Source: Lolliginicoccus suaedae (GTDB taxonomy: Bacteria > Actinomycetota > Actinomycetes > Mycobacteriales > Mycobacteriaceae). Taken from it: DNA of 64,000 bases. The stretch is from assembly GCF_008312885.1 (NCBI RefSeq), contig NZ_VSSO01000001.1, forward strand, positions 124,001-188,000. The letters run 5' to 3'. The position numbers and the translations under genes are program-made. Positions 14,782 through 23,611 of the stretch are shown piece after piece (positions within the stretch are counted from its first letter, which is position 1; each line of letters begins with the position of its first letter). The notes below the pieces were generated by a model. That model was given only the letters and a program-made list of their open reading frames with translations. It did not search any database and had not been told where the DNA came from.

Positions 14782-14885
14782 CACGTTCTGGCGCGGTTCC
14801 GCTGGCGCTGGGGGGCCGCGAAGGCGGCGGACCGCGCGGAATGCTCGATTTCCCCATCGACTAGCTTAGCCTTGCCTCAATATGG

Positions 14886-14904
14886 TTAGGTTACACTAAT
14901 TAAT
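14886..14904. promoter_or_regulatory. IdeR/DtxR-type iron box
   Basis: TTAGGTTACACTAATTAAT matches the consensus TTAGGTTAGGCTAACCTAA at about 13 of 19 positions, including the first eight. A weaker half-matching sequence (TTAGCCTTGCCTCAA) lies just upstream at 14866-14880. The gene starting at 14973 should be repressed when iron is plentiful. Confidence 0.7.
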
Positions 14905-14972
14905 GCGGCTCCTCGTGGGCCGGGAACACTGTCGAACGCCCCGCGATGGGGCTCGGGAGGGACGAGCAACGA

Positions 14973-15752
14973 ATGGGCTTCGCGACATCAGCGCACGTAC
15001 CGCGCGCCGTGACGGGCGAACTGGTCCAGGGGCGCCTGGCCGCCCGTGTCGACCAGCCATTCCGCGAGAGCATGGCGCGGCTGCGGGAGCTCGACATCGA
15101 CTACCCGCGCAACTACGCCATCACCTGGATGCACAACGAGCCGCGGCGCCGGTGGTGGCCGCTGGGCGCGGCGATCCCCGAGGGGCGCCTGCAAGTGATG
15201 CATCACAAGGCACTGCGCGAGCTTGGCTCGCGGGATGTGGCCACGGGCCAGGTCGCCTCGATGGTCATCCATGCCGTGGTGGCGCGGCTGGTCGCCCTGC
15301 TGGTGCTCGAGGGACGCGCATGGGATCCCGGCACGGAGAACCTGTGGCTGCACTACGACTCGGATGGCGGGGTCGACTGGACTGGCGTCGTCGACCCGAT
15401 GCTGCGCGTGCTGCCCGGGGATCCCGCCGCGGGATCGCGCGCGGTGCGGACGCTGCCGTGCGAGGCGGCGCTGCTGATGTGGGTCGCGCATCGGTGCGAC
15501 ACCACCCTGGGGCCGCTGCTCGACGAGATCGCGGTTTTCTCCGGGGTGGATGCCGCGCGGCTGTGGTCCATGGTGGGCGAGGCCGTGATGGGAATGGCGT
15601 CCTACGCCCCCGCGCGGGCAGGCGTGGACGATGCTGTGCCGCTGCGGCGCGCCCGGGCGCTCCTGGGAGCGTTCGAGGAGCTGGGCCGCCCGGTGCGCAG
15701 CCACTCCTCGGCGGTGCGGCTGCGATGGGGGAGCCTAGCGGTCGCAGTGTGA
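14973..15752 (+). CDS. Iron-regulated protein, distantly like FhuF/IucA-C-terminal ferric reductases
   Basis: 259 residues, soluble, Arg- and Trp-rich at the front (WMHNEPRRRWWPLG). The middle has VASMVIHAVVARLVALLVLEG followed by an aromatic strand, reminiscent of the helical core of FhuF-like siderophore-iron reductases. The cysteine cluster (CC-x10-C-x2-C) that binds 2Fe-2S in true FhuF is absent; only two isolated cysteines are present. Control by iron is strongly suggested by the box at 14886. ATG 14973 is chosen because GGGAGG lies upstream; ATG 14946 has no site. In M. tuberculosis nothing similar stands between blaI and the thioesterase, so this is a lineage insertion. Function is a guess. 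Confidence 0.55.
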   Translation: MGFATSAHVPRAVTGELVQGRLAARVDQPFRESMARLRELDIDYPRNYAITWMHNEPRRRWWPLGAAIPEGRLQVMHHKALRELGSRDVATGQVASMVIHAVVARLVALLVLEGRAWDPGTENLWLHYDSDGGVDWTGVVDPMLRVLPGDPAAGSRAVRTLPCEAALLMWVAHRCDTTLGPLLDEIAVFSGVDAARLWSMVGEAVMGMASYAPARAGVDDAVPLRRARALLGAFEELGRPVRSHSSAVRLRWGSLAVAV

Positions 15753-15782
15753 CGAGCATCACAACCGCAAAGAGGTTGCAAA

Positions 15783-15801
15783 TGAGGCAAGCCTCACCTA
15801 A
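15783..15801. promoter_or_regulatory. Second IdeR/DtxR-type iron box
   Basis: TGAGGCAAGCCTCACCTAA matches the palindromic iron-box consensus at about 15 of 19 positions. It lies 30 bases past the stop of the iron-regulated gene and 30-odd bases before a strong ribosome site, so it controls a second transcript, not the gene upstream. Confidence 0.75.
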
Positions 15802-15816
15802 TGTAAGTGGTGGGTC

Positions 15817-15847
15817 GGAGGAAAGAACAATGACCGCCGGGCCGTGA
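15817..15847 (+). other. Strong ribosome site with a five-codon reading frame
   Basis: GGAGGAAAG (15817) is ideally placed before ATG 15830, but the frame reads only Met-Thr-Ala-Gly-Pro and stops at 15847. A hairpin GGTGTC/GACACC (15849-15874) and a strong terminator (15888-15923) follow. With the iron box just upstream this looks like a complete iron-controlled transcription unit with almost no protein: either the remnant of a lost siderophore gene, a leader peptide or a small regulatory RNA. Confidence 0.5.
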
Positions 15848-15887
15848 CGGTGTCCTGAGGGCTGCAGAGACACCCGGTCCATGCCAG

Positions 15888-15923
15888 GATGGGCCTCACG
15901 CATACAGTGGCGTGAGGCCCATC
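15888..15923. terminator. Perfect 14-base inverted-repeat terminator
   Basis: GATGGGCCTCACGC and its exact complement are separated by eight bases and followed by CTGCTTTCC. It should end the iron-regulated unit just before the thioesterase gene at 15950. Confidence 0.85.
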
Positions 15924-15949
15924 TGCTTTCCACGCAAAAGGATTGACAC

Positions 15950-16405
15950 GTGACCACAAGCGACTCCACCGAAGGCTTCCCCGGCGCCATTCCTGACGAG
16001 CTCACCGAGATGCTCGACCGCGGGATGGGCAAGTACCTCGGTCTCCGCTACACCGAGATCACCCCCGACTCCGTGCGCGCCCACTGGACGATCCGTCCCG
16101 ACATGCACCAGCCCGCTGGGCTCGTCCACGGCGGCGTCTACTGCGCGGTCGTCGAATCGCTCGCCAGCGTCGCGGGCACCGCCTGGCTCGGCGAGCGCGG
16201 CCACGTCGTGGGCGTCAACAACAACACCGACTTCCTGCGCGCCGTCCGCGAGGGAACCCTCCACGGCCACGCCATTCCTATGCACCGCGGCAGGCTCCAG
16301 CAGCTCTGGCTGGTCAACATCACCGACGAGCAGCACCGGCTCGTCGCCCGCGGCCACGTCCGCATCCAGAACATCATCGACTCCGCCAAGCTCGGCACCT
16401 CCTGA
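15950..16405 (+). CDS. Hotdog-fold PaaI-type thioesterase (Rv1847-like)
   Basis: 151 residues, one hotdog domain. The signature HQPAGLVHGGVYCAVVESLAS holds the usual PaaI/4HBT motif, with HGG and the catalytic acid (Glu) in the following helix; GVNNNTDFLRAVREGTLHGHA gives the second conserved strand. Such enzymes release acyl or aryl groups from CoA. GTG 15950 follows AAAGGA. It stands where Rv1847 stands; the urease operon that follows in M. tuberculosis is missing here. Confidence 0.9.
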   Translation: MTTSDSTEGFPGAIPDELTEMLDRGMGKYLGLRYTEITPDSVRAHWTIRPDMHQPAGLVHGGVYCAVVESLASVAGTAWLGERGHVVGVNNNTDFLRAVREGTLHGHAIPMHRGRLQQLWLVNITDEQHRLVARGHVRIQNIIDSAKLGTS

Positions 16406-16450
16406 GAGGCGCCTGGGCCTGAACCCTGGGCCTGAACCCAGGAAAAGCCA

Positions 16451-16485
16451 GCGGCGCCGGGAACCATCGTGGTTCCCGGCGCCGC
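16451..16485. terminator. Bidirectional terminator between thioesterase and ndh
   Basis: GCGGCGCCGGGAACC and its exact complement are separated by ATCGT, making a 15-pair stem between two convergent genes. Confidence 0.85.
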
Positions 16486-16504
16486 GTGCTAGGCGCTAGC
16501 CGGC

Positions 16505-17905
16505 TCAGCTTGCCTCGAGCTCGTCCTGCTTCGCCTGGGCCTCAGCCTTCTTCTGGGCCTCCAGCGATTCGAGATGATCGAGCGCGGTGCGGGCAGTCAT
16601 CCACTGCTCGGTCACGGTGAGCTGCGCGCGCGAGTTGGTCAGGAACGTCACCGTCCACGAGAACAGCGTCGCCACGCGGCTCTTGAAGCCCACGATGTAC
16701 ACCAGGTGCACCGCGAGCCACATCAGCCAGCCGATGAACCCGCTGATGTTGAGCTTGCCGACCTGGGCGACGGCGCTGTACTTCGACACAGCGGCCATGT
16801 TGCCCTTGTTGAAGTAGGAGAAGGGCTTGCGCTCCGGGACGGGCTGCCCCTTCTCCTCGGCCTTGATCTCCTTCTTGATCGCCTTCGCCGAGTAGCGGCC
16901 ACCCTGGATGGCGACCTGCGCGACGCCGGGCAGCCCATCGAGGGCCATCATGTCGCCCACGACGAAGATGTTCGGCTGCCCCTTGACCGTCAGGTCCGGG
17001 TTGACCTCGACGCGGCCGGCGCGATCGACCCCGGTGCCGGTCTGGTCGGCGAGGATCTTGCCGAGCGGGCTCGCCGCCACGCCTGCCGCCCACAGCTTGC
17101 AGTACGACGTGATGCGCTGCTCCTCGCCGTCCTTGTTCTTCACCACGATGCCGTTCTCGTCGACGTCGGTGACGAACGTGTTCAGCATGATCTCCACGCC
17201 GAGCTTCTCGAGGCGGTTCTGCGCCTTCATCCCGAGCTTCGGGCCGAACGGCGGCAGCACTTGCGGGGCGGCGTCGAGCAGGATCACCCGGGCCTGGCCG
17301 GGATCGATGTTGCGGAACGCGCCCTCGAGGGTGTCCTTGGCGAGCTCGGCGATCTGCCCGGCCATCTCGACGCCGGTGGGGCCAGCCCCCACGACGACGA
17401 AGGTGAGGAGCTTCTCCTGCTCGACGGGATCGTTGGACAGCTCCGCGAGCTCGAACGCGGAAAGGATCTTCCCGCGCAGCTCAAGGGCGTGGTCCACGGT
17501 CTTCATGCCGGGCGCGTGCTTGGCGAAGTGATCGTTGCCGAAGTACGACTGCTCGGCGCCCGCCGCGACGATCAGGCTGTCATACGAGGTGACGGTGATG
17601 TGGCCGAACTGCTCGGAGGTGATGGTCTTGTTCTGCACGTCGATGTCGATGACCTCGCCCATCAGCACGCGCGCGTTCTTCTGCTTGCGCAGCACCACAC
17701 GGGTGGGGGCGGCGATCTCGCCGACCGACAGGATGCCAGTGGCCACCTGGTACAGCAGGGGCTGGAAAAGGTGGTGGGTGGTGCGGGCGATCATCGTGAC
17801 GTCCACATCGGCCCGCTTCAGCGCTTGGGTCGCGAACAATCCTCCGAAACCGGACCCGATGATGACGACCTGGTGCCGCTGAGTGGTTGCGGGCTCGTTA
17901 CCCAT
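16505..17905 (-). CDS. ndh: Type II NADH dehydrogenase
   Basis: 466 residues. Non-proton-pumping NADH:menaquinone oxidoreductase at the inner face of the membrane. The FAD-binding fold is at VVIIGSGFGGLFATQAL, the NADH fold at FVVVGAGPTGVEMAGQIAEL, the quinone-site region at AVQVAIQGG-like VAQVAIQGGRYSAKAI, and the C-terminus has the amphipathic/hydrophobic stretch GFIGWLMWLAVHLVYIVGFKSR that binds the membrane. ATG 17905 is preceded by AAAGGAG. The orthologue Rv1854c sits at the same relative place after the block conserved with M. tuberculosis. Confidence 0.97.
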   Translation of the reverse strand: MGNEPATTQRHQVVIIGSGFGGLFATQALKRADVDVTMIARTTHHLFQPLLYQVATGILSVGEIAAPTRVVLRKQKNARVLMGEVIDIDVQNKTITSEQFGHITVTSYDSLIVAAGAEQSYFGNDHFAKHAPGMKTVDHALELRGKILSAFELAELSNDPVEQEKLLTFVVVGAGPTGVEMAGQIAELAKDTLEGAFRNIDPGQARVILLDAAPQVLPPFGPKLGMKAQNRLEKLGVEIMLNTFVTDVDENGIVVKNKDGEEQRITSYCKLWAAGVAASPLGKILADQTGTGVDRAGRVEVNPDLTVKGQPNIFVVGDMMALDGLPGVAQVAIQGGRYSAKAIKKEIKAEEKGQPVPERKPFSYFNKGNMAAVSKYSAVAQVGKLNISGFIGWLMWLAVHLVYIVGFKSRVATLFSWTVTFLTNSRAQLTVTEQWMTARTALDHLESLEAQKKAEAQAKQDELEAS

Positions 17906-18150
17906 GGCAGGCTCCTTTGATTGCAAGGCTGGCTTTCCAGCGTAGTGACGTGCGCATGCCGCGGGAATGGGATCCCCATAATTCCTGCGGTTGTCTCTCC
18001 ACCACTTTCTCACTTCGCGGGAAAGCGATGCTGCACCAGGGTGCCCGAATGTGTCCGATATCGCACTCTTGGTCTAGGCGCACGGTGAGGGTGAGGCACT
18101 TCACTGCCGCCAGGCCCATCCATCCCCCCCGGCAGGAGCGAATCCTGGCT

Positions 18151-18726
18151 GTGAACGCAATCGTGCTCGTGCTCCCCGGCGGCAAGGTCCGCAACGCCCG
18201 CCCGCTGCGCCCCTGGCACCTCGCTGCGGTGCGGATGCGCCCGTTCACCGCTGCGCTCCGCGCCGTGCCGGGCCTCGATGTCACCCAGGTCAGCTACAGC
18301 CAGCGTGGCTGGAACGGCGACGGCGCGGCAGTCCGCGCCGACGCTCTGACTGCTCTGCGGCAACGCCTTGCAGTGCATCCTGATGCCGCCGTGGTGCTCG
18401 TCGGCCACTCGATGGGCGGCCGGGTGGCGGCGCACCTCGCGGCGCACCCGGCCGTGCGCGGAGTCGTGGCGCTCGCGCCGTGGTGGCCCGGCGACGAGGG
18501 AGCGTTGCTCGCGGCGGGACAGCGCGTGCATGTGCTGCACGGCACCGCGGACGCGTGGACCGACCCGGCAGCGTCACGGCGGGAAACGCTGAGCGCCAGC
18601 ACCGCCGGCGTGGAAGCATCATGGCATCCCGTCGAGGGCGCCGGGCACTTCATGCTGCGCGATCCAGGCCGCTGGCATGACTGGACCGTCGAGCGCGTGC
18701 AAGAGATCGCCGCGCTGCCGCGCTAG
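18151..18726 (+). CDS. Small alpha/beta hydrolase
   Basis: 191 residues, a minimal alpha/beta-hydrolase. The nucleophile elbow is GHSMGGR, the acid is in HGTADAWTDP and the histidine in GAGHFML, so the triad is complete. There is no signal peptide. GTG 18151 with AGGAG 12 bases upstream starts the first strand (NAIVLVLPGGK); a longer upstream frame is Arg-rich and not protein-like. It precedes the lipid-modification operon by about 75 bases on the same strand and may be part of the transcript. Substrate unknown. Confidence 0.82.
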   Translation: MNAIVLVLPGGKVRNARPLRPWHLAAVRMRPFTAALRAVPGLDVTQVSYSQRGWNGDGAAVRADALTALRQRLAVHPDAAVVLVGHSMGGRVAAHLAAHPAVRGVVALAPWWPGDEGALLAAGQRVHVLHGTADAWTDPAASRRETLSASTAGVEASWHPVEGAGHFMLRDPGRWHDWTVERVQEIAALPR

Positions 18727-18802
18727 GCGCGCGCGGCACCACCGAACCGATCCGGCAGCGGCTCCGAATGCCCAAGGACTACAGGAACACGAGGGGGAAT
18801 CC

Positions 18803-20098
18803 ATGGCACGTGCGACCCACCAGGACAGACGGGTAGCGGTGATAGGCAGCGGCGTCGCGGGGCTCACCGCGGCGTGGGTGCTGCACCGCAGCGCGAAGGT
18901 GACGCTATTCGAGGCCGACGCCCGGCTCGGAGGCCACGCCGACACCCATGACGTGCCCATTGGTGGAGCGACCGTGCCCGTCGATACCGGCTTCATCGTG
19001 CACAACGACCGCACCTACCCGACCTTGCTCAAGCTGTTCGCCGAGCTGGGGGTAGAGACCCAGGAGACCGACATGAGCATGTCGGTGCGCTGCGACGGCT
19101 GCGGCCTCGAGTACGCGGGCGGCAAGAAAGCCCCTGGCATCATCCCCACCGTGCGCACCCTCGGCCGCGGCCGCTACCTGCGCATGCTCGCCGAGATCAA
19201 GCGCTTCCACCGCGCGGCCCGCACGGTGCTCGACACCGGCGAGAACGACGATCGCGGGGACGAGGACGTCACCCTCGGGGCATTCCTCGAGGCCGGCGGA
19301 TTCTCGCCCTACTTCATCCAGCACTTCGTCACCCCGCTCGTCTCCGCGGTGTGGTCCTGCAACCCCGGCACTGCCCTGCAGTACCCGGCCCGCTACCTGT
19401 TCGCCTTCCTCGACCACCACGGGATGCTCAGCGTCACGGGATCACCCACCTGGCGCACCGTCACGGGAGGGTCCCGCGAGTACGTGGCGCGGGTCGCCAA
19501 GCAGCTCGACGCTGTGCATACCTCCTCCCCGGTCGTATCGGTGCGGGAGGCCAAGGACCATGTGCTCGTGGTGAGCGAGGGCGGCGACCGCGCGGTGTTC
19601 GATGCCGTGGTGATCGCCACGCACCCCCACCAGGCGCTCGCCATGCTGCCCTCGGCGACGCCCGAGCAGCGCGAGGTGCTCGGAGCGATCCACTACACGC
19701 CCAACAAGGCGCAGCTGCACTCCGACGAGTCCGTGCTGCCGAAGGCGCGCCGGGCCCGGGCGTCGTGGAACTACCGCATCCCCGCCTGCGATGCCGACCC
19801 GGAGAACGTGCTCGTCAGCTATGACATGACGCGGCTGCAACGGCTCGGCGCGCTCGACGGGCGCCGCTTCGTCGTTACCCTCGGCGGCGAGCAGCTCATC
19901 GAGGAGAGCACGGTGATCGACACGATGGACTACGAGCATCCCCAGTACACTCCCGAGGCCGTCGCTGCCCAGCGCAGGCTGCCGGGCATCAGCACGAGCC
20001 GCATCGCCTTCGCCGGCGCCTACCACGGCTGGGGCTTCCACGAGGATGGCGCACTATCCGGGCTGCGCGCCGCCGAGCAGCTGGGCGGGGCCTGGTGA
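18803..20098 (+). CDS. FAD-dependent amine oxidase-like protein (Rv0449c-like)
   Basis: 431 residues. The FAD-binding Rossmann motif is RRVAVIGSGVAGLTAAWVLHR, followed by the acidic strand end (TLFEADARLGGHADT). The segment VPVDTGFIVHNDRTYPTLLKLF and the C-terminal FAD-contact region (IAFAGAYHGWGFHEDGALSGLRAAEQL) are typical of the COG2907 family. Family members sit next to DUF1365 and CFA-like genes in many phyla; in Rhodobacter a related cluster is linked to methylated and furan fatty acids. GAGGGGGAA precedes ATG 18803. First gene of a five-gene operon; its stop overlaps the next start by four bases. A role in oxidising or isomerising acyl double bonds is inferred. Confidence 0.88.
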   Translation: MARATHQDRRVAVIGSGVAGLTAAWVLHRSAKVTLFEADARLGGHADTHDVPIGGATVPVDTGFIVHNDRTYPTLLKLFAELGVETQETDMSMSVRCDGCGLEYAGGKKAPGIIPTVRTLGRGRYLRMLAEIKRFHRAARTVLDTGENDDRGDEDVTLGAFLEAGGFSPYFIQHFVTPLVSAVWSCNPGTALQYPARYLFAFLDHHGMLSVTGSPTWRTVTGGSREYVARVAKQLDAVHTSSPVVSVREAKDHVLVVSEGGDRAVFDAVVIATHPHQALAMLPSATPEQREVLGAIHYTPNKAQLHSDESVLPKARRARASWNYRIPACDADPENVLVSYDMTRLQRLGALDGRRFVVTLGGEQLIEESTVIDTMDYEHPQYTPEAVAAQRRLPGISTSRIAFAGAYHGWGFHEDGALSGLRAAEQLGGAW

Positions 20099-20850
20099 CC
20101 AGCGCGACGGTCCGTGCCTATCCGGGCGCGCTGTACCCCACTGAGGTGCGGCACGTGCGCCGGGCACCCCTGCACAACGAGTTCACCTACCGCAGCTACT
20201 GGTGGCTCGTCGATCTCGACCGGCTGCCCGTGCTGCCCTGGTGGCTGCGCCCGCTCGCCCGCTTCGAGGCCCGTGACCACCTCGGTGATCCCGCGCGGTC
20301 CATCCGCGAGAACGTCGACGCTTTCCTCGCCACCCGCGGGATCGACCTGCGCGGCGGCACCATCCTGATGCTCGCCAACGCGCGGGTCCTCGGCGTCAAC
20401 TTCAATCCGCTATCGGTGTTCTGGTGCTTCGGCGCCGACGGCGGGCTGCGCTGCGTCATCGCCGAGGTGCGCAACACCTACGGCGAGCGGCACTGCTACC
20501 TGCTGCCCGTGGACGCTGCCACCGAGCCTGGCGGAGCTCGCGTGGCCAAGGAGTTCTACGTCTCCCCGTTCAACGACGTCTCGGGCGACTATGAGCTGCG
20601 GCTGCCGGTGCCCGGTGAGAAGCTCGGGCTCGCGATCGTGCTCCATCGCAGCGCCCAGCCTCCGTTCGTCGCATCCGTCACCGGCACCCGCCGCCCCATC
20701 ACCCGCCGCACCCTGCTCCGGGCGTTCGTGAGCATCCCCTGGGCGCCGCTGCGGGTGATCGTGCAGATCCGCTGGCAGGGTATCCGGCTGTGGGCGCGGC
20801 GCCTGCCCATCCAGCCCCGGCCAGCCCATGCCAGGCAGGAGGGCACGTAG
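20095..20850 (+). CDS. DUF1365 protein (Rv0448c-like)
   Basis: 251 residues. Typical family features are ALYPTEVRHVRRAPLHNEFTYRSYWWLVDLDRL near the N-terminus, NPLSVFWCF, the segment EVRNTYGERHCYLL and KEFYVSPFNDVSGDYE. No enzyme activity is established for DUF1365; its constant partnership with the flavoprotein and the methyltransferase suggests an accessory or catalytic role in acyl-chain modification. GTG 20095 overlaps the upstream stop (GTGA), which indicates translational coupling. Confidence 0.88.
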   Translation: MTSATVRAYPGALYPTEVRHVRRAPLHNEFTYRSYWWLVDLDRLPVLPWWLRPLARFEARDHLGDPARSIRENVDAFLATRGIDLRGGTILMLANARVLGVNFNPLSVFWCFGADGGLRCVIAEVRNTYGERHCYLLPVDAATEPGGARVAKEFYVSPFNDVSGDYELRLPVPGEKLGLAIVLHRSAQPPFVASVTGTRRPITRRTLLRAFVSIPWAPLRVIVQIRWQGIRLWARRLPIQPRPAHARQEGT

Positions 20851-22280
20851 TGAAGCGAACCACGGCCGAAGCGCGCCCGCGCATCGCGCGCGCACGTCAT
20901 GATCAGCAAGAGACCCCCATCCCCAGGAAGAAAGTGGCAGGCACGATGAACACCGACGCTGCGACAACATCGCCGGAAGCGATCACCGCGCCGGCACCAC
21001 CCTCCACGATCGATCCCGAGACCTGGCCCGGCGTGGCCTCACCACCCCGAGGCCCCATCGCGCGCGGCCGGGGCCGCGTGGCGCGACGACTCTTCCGCCG
21101 CGCCGTCAAGGACATGCCGCTGCGGGTGGAGCTGCCCGACGGCACGATCTGGGGAAGCCCCGAGACCGACGATCCCGCCCCGCGCATGATCCTGCGCCGG
21201 CCCGCGGACTTCTTCGATCGGCTCGGCTGCGGCGCGCTGATCGGCTTCGGCGAGGCCTACATGGCCGGGGACTGGGACGCCGATGACCTCGAGGCCGTGC
21301 TCGAGGTGTTCGCCCGCAACCTCACGAGCCTCGTTCCCGCGCCGCTGCAACGACTGCGCGCGGCACTGATCGCCCGGCAGCCGCGCAGCGAGCACAACTC
21401 CACCGAGAACTCGCGCTCCAACATCTCCCGGCACTATGACCTGTCCAACGATTTCTTCCGGCTCTTCCTCGACGAGTCCATGACGTACTCCTCGGCGCTG
21501 TTCACTGATCCCGATGGGGCCGCCTGGGACGACCTCGCCACCGCGCAGCACCGCAAGATCGATCGCCTGCTCGACCAAGCAGGCGTCGGCGAGGGAACCC
21601 GGCTGCTCGAGATCGGCACCGGATGGGGCGAGCTCGCTGTTCGCGCTGCCCGGCGCGGAGCCCGCGTGCGCACCGTCACCCTCTCCACCGCCCAGGCCGA
21701 GATCGCCCGCCAGCGCGTCGCCGAGGAAGGACTCGACGAGCTCGTCGACGTCGATGTGCTCGACTATCGCTTCGTCGAGGGCGAGTTCGACGCCATCGTC
21801 TCCGTCGAGATGATCGAGGCCGTCGGCTACCAGTACTGGACCACCTACTTCCAGAAGATCGACGAGCTGCTCGCCCCCGGCGGCAAGGTCGCCATCCAGG
21901 CCATCACCATGCCTCACGAGCGCATGATGGCCACGCGCAACACCTACACCTGGATCCACAAGTACATCTTCCCCGGCGGGCTGATCCCCTCCGTCCAGGC
22001 CATCGACGAGACCGTCTCGCGGCACACGAGCCTGCGCATCGCTGACCGGCTCGGCATGGGCCTGCACTACGCCCGCACCCTGCGGCTGTGGGAGGACCGC
22101 TTCACCGCGACGTTCGACGAGGCCCGGGAGCTCGGCTTCGACGATGTGTTCCGCCGCATGTGGAAGTTCTACCTGAACTACTCCGAGGCCGGGTTCGCCG
22201 CCCGCTACCTCGATGTGGAGCAGATCGTGTTCACCCGCCCCAGCGAGGCCGCCGAGGCGAGCGAGAAGGGCGAGGCATGA
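20850..22280 (+). CDS. CFA-synthase-like SAM methyltransferase, first copy (UfaA1/Rv0447c-like)
   Basis: 476 residues. After a disordered N-terminus (about 60 residues rich in Ala, Pro and Thr) comes the CFA synthase layout: FGEAYMAGDWDADDLEAVL, ISRHYDLSNDFFRLFLDESMTYS and the SAM-binding LLEIGTGWGELAVRAARRG. It transfers a methylene or methyl group from SAM to an unsaturated acyl chain in phospholipid. Rv0447c (ufaA1), with the same neighbours, has been linked to tuberculostearic acid. GTG 20850 has AGGAGG at ideal spacing and its G is the last base of the upstream stop codon; ATG 20946 is an alternative that would drop the disordered tail. Confidence 0.88.
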   Translation: MKRTTAEARPRIARARHDQQETPIPRKKVAGTMNTDAATTSPEAITAPAPPSTIDPETWPGVASPPRGPIARGRGRVARRLFRRAVKDMPLRVELPDGTIWGSPETDDPAPRMILRRPADFFDRLGCGALIGFGEAYMAGDWDADDLEAVLEVFARNLTSLVPAPLQRLRAALIARQPRSEHNSTENSRSNISRHYDLSNDFFRLFLDESMTYSSALFTDPDGAAWDDLATAQHRKIDRLLDQAGVGEGTRLLEIGTGWGELAVRAARRGARVRTVTLSTAQAEIARQRVAEEGLDELVDVDVLDYRFVEGEFDAIVSVEMIEAVGYQYWTTYFQKIDELLAPGGKVAIQAITMPHERMMATRNTYTWIHKYIFPGGLIPSVQAIDETVSRHTSLRIADRLGMGLHYARTLRLWEDRFTATFDEARELGFDDVFRRMWKFYLNYSEAGFAARYLDVEQIVFTRPSEAAEASEKGEA

Positions 22281-23611
22281 CGACCACCGCGACGCAAGGC
22301 ACCAATGCCCGCTCGGCGCAGCAGGGTTCCGCCGGGCTGATCGCCGAGATCCTCGAACCGATCACCGGAAGCCCCCTGCCCGTGCGCCTCACCGCCTGGG
22401 ACGGCAGCACCGCTGGCCCCGAGGATGCCCCGCGCGTGCGGATCACCAGCCCCGACGCGCTGCGGCGGCTCCTGTGGCATCCGGGCGAGCTCGGTGCCGC
22501 GCAGGCCTACGTCACCGGCGAGATCGACGTAGACGGTGATCTCGGCGAGGCCCTCGACCACGTCTGGAACGTAGTGCGCGAGCGTGGGCTCGCCTCGGTC
22601 CGCCCCGGTCCACGGTTGATCGCGCGACTTGCCAGGGCCGCCCGGCAGCTCGACGCCCTCGGCCTCGACCCTCAGCCCCCCGCAACCCAAGCCCGCGTCC
22701 GCGGCCGCCTGCATAGCCCGGGCCGGGACCGCCAGGCCATCAGCCACCACTATGACCTGTCCAACGACTTCTACGCCCTGATCCTCGACCCGCACATGGC
22801 CTACTCGTGCGGCTACTGGACCTCCCGCGACCCCGGCTACACCGTGGAGGACGCGCAGCGCGACAAGCTCGACCTCGTGTGCCGCAAAGTGGGCCTGCGC
22901 CCCGGGATGCGCCTGCTCGACATCGGCTGCGGCTGGGGCTCGCTGAGCATCCACGCGGCCGCGGAGTACGGTGCCACCGTCGTGGGCGTCACCATCTCCG
23001 CCGAGCAGAAGCGCTTCGTCGATGCCCGCATCGCCAGCCTCGGACTGCAGGACAAGGTCGAGATCCGCTTGCAGGACTACCGGGAGGTTCCCGACGGACC
23101 GTTCGACGCCGTCACCTCTCTGGAGATGGGCGAGCACGTCGGCCAGCGCAACTATCCGCGCTATGCCCGCGCGCTCTACGACAACGTCCGCCCCGGCGGG
23201 CGCGTGCTTATCCAGCAGATGTCGCGGCGCGGCAGCCATCCGGGAGGCGGACCGTTCATCGAGTCCTTCATCGCCCCGGACATGCACATGCGCCCGGTCG
23301 GCGAGACCATCGCCATGCTCGAAGCGCCCGGCCTCGAGCTTCGCGACGTCCACGCCCTGCGCGAGCACTATGAATGGACCGTCAACGCCTGGCTCGACAC
23401 CTTCGAGTCCCACTGGGACGATGCCGTGGCGATGGTCGGCGAGGAGATGGCCCGCGTCTGGCGCCTCTACCTCGTCGGTGGTGCCCGGGCGTTCCGCGAC
23501 GGGCGCATGGGCGTCGACCAGATCCTGCTCGTGCGCGCCCGTGACCGCGGCGAGTCCGGCTTCCCTGATGTGCGCCCGCAATGGGTCGGCAAGGACAACC
23601 GCGATGAGTGA
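22277..23611 (+). CDS. CFA-synthase-like SAM methyltransferase, second copy
   Basis: 444 residues. Motifs follow the same order as the upstream gene: LGAAQAYVTGEIDVDGDL, ISHHYDLSNDFYALILDPHMAYSCGYW and a more canonical SAM loop LLDIGCGWGSLSIHAAAEYGATVVGVTIS, then EMGEHVGQRNYPRY. It differs from the first copy at many positions (GCGWG versus GTGWG), so the two are old paralogues and probably make different products or act on different substrates. ATG 22277 overlaps the upstream stop (ATGA). Confidence 0.88.
   Translation: MTTTATQGTNARSAQQGSAGLIAEILEPITGSPLPVRLTAWDGSTAGPEDAPRVRITSPDALRRLLWHPGELGAAQAYVTGEIDVDGDLGEALDHVWNVVRERGLASVRPGPRLIARLARAARQLDALGLDPQPPATQARVRGRLHSPGRDRQAISHHYDLSNDFYALILDPHMAYSCGYWTSRDPGYTVEDAQRDKLDLVCRKVGLRPGMRLLDIGCGWGSLSIHAAAEYGATVVGVTISAEQKRFVDARIASLGLQDKVEIRLQDYREVPDGPFDAVTSLEMGEHVGQRNYPRYARALYDNVRPGGRVLIQQMSRRGSHPGGGPFIESFIAPDMHMRPVGETIAMLEAPGLELRDVHALREHYEWTVNAWLDTFESHWDDAVAMVGEEMARVWRLYLVGGARAFRDGRMGVDQILLVRARDRGESGFPDVRPQWVGKDNRDE

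Noticed and set aside
14973-15752. A true FhuF siderophore reductase
   Set aside because: The C-terminal cysteine cluster for 2Fe-2S is missing, so only a distant relation is proposed.
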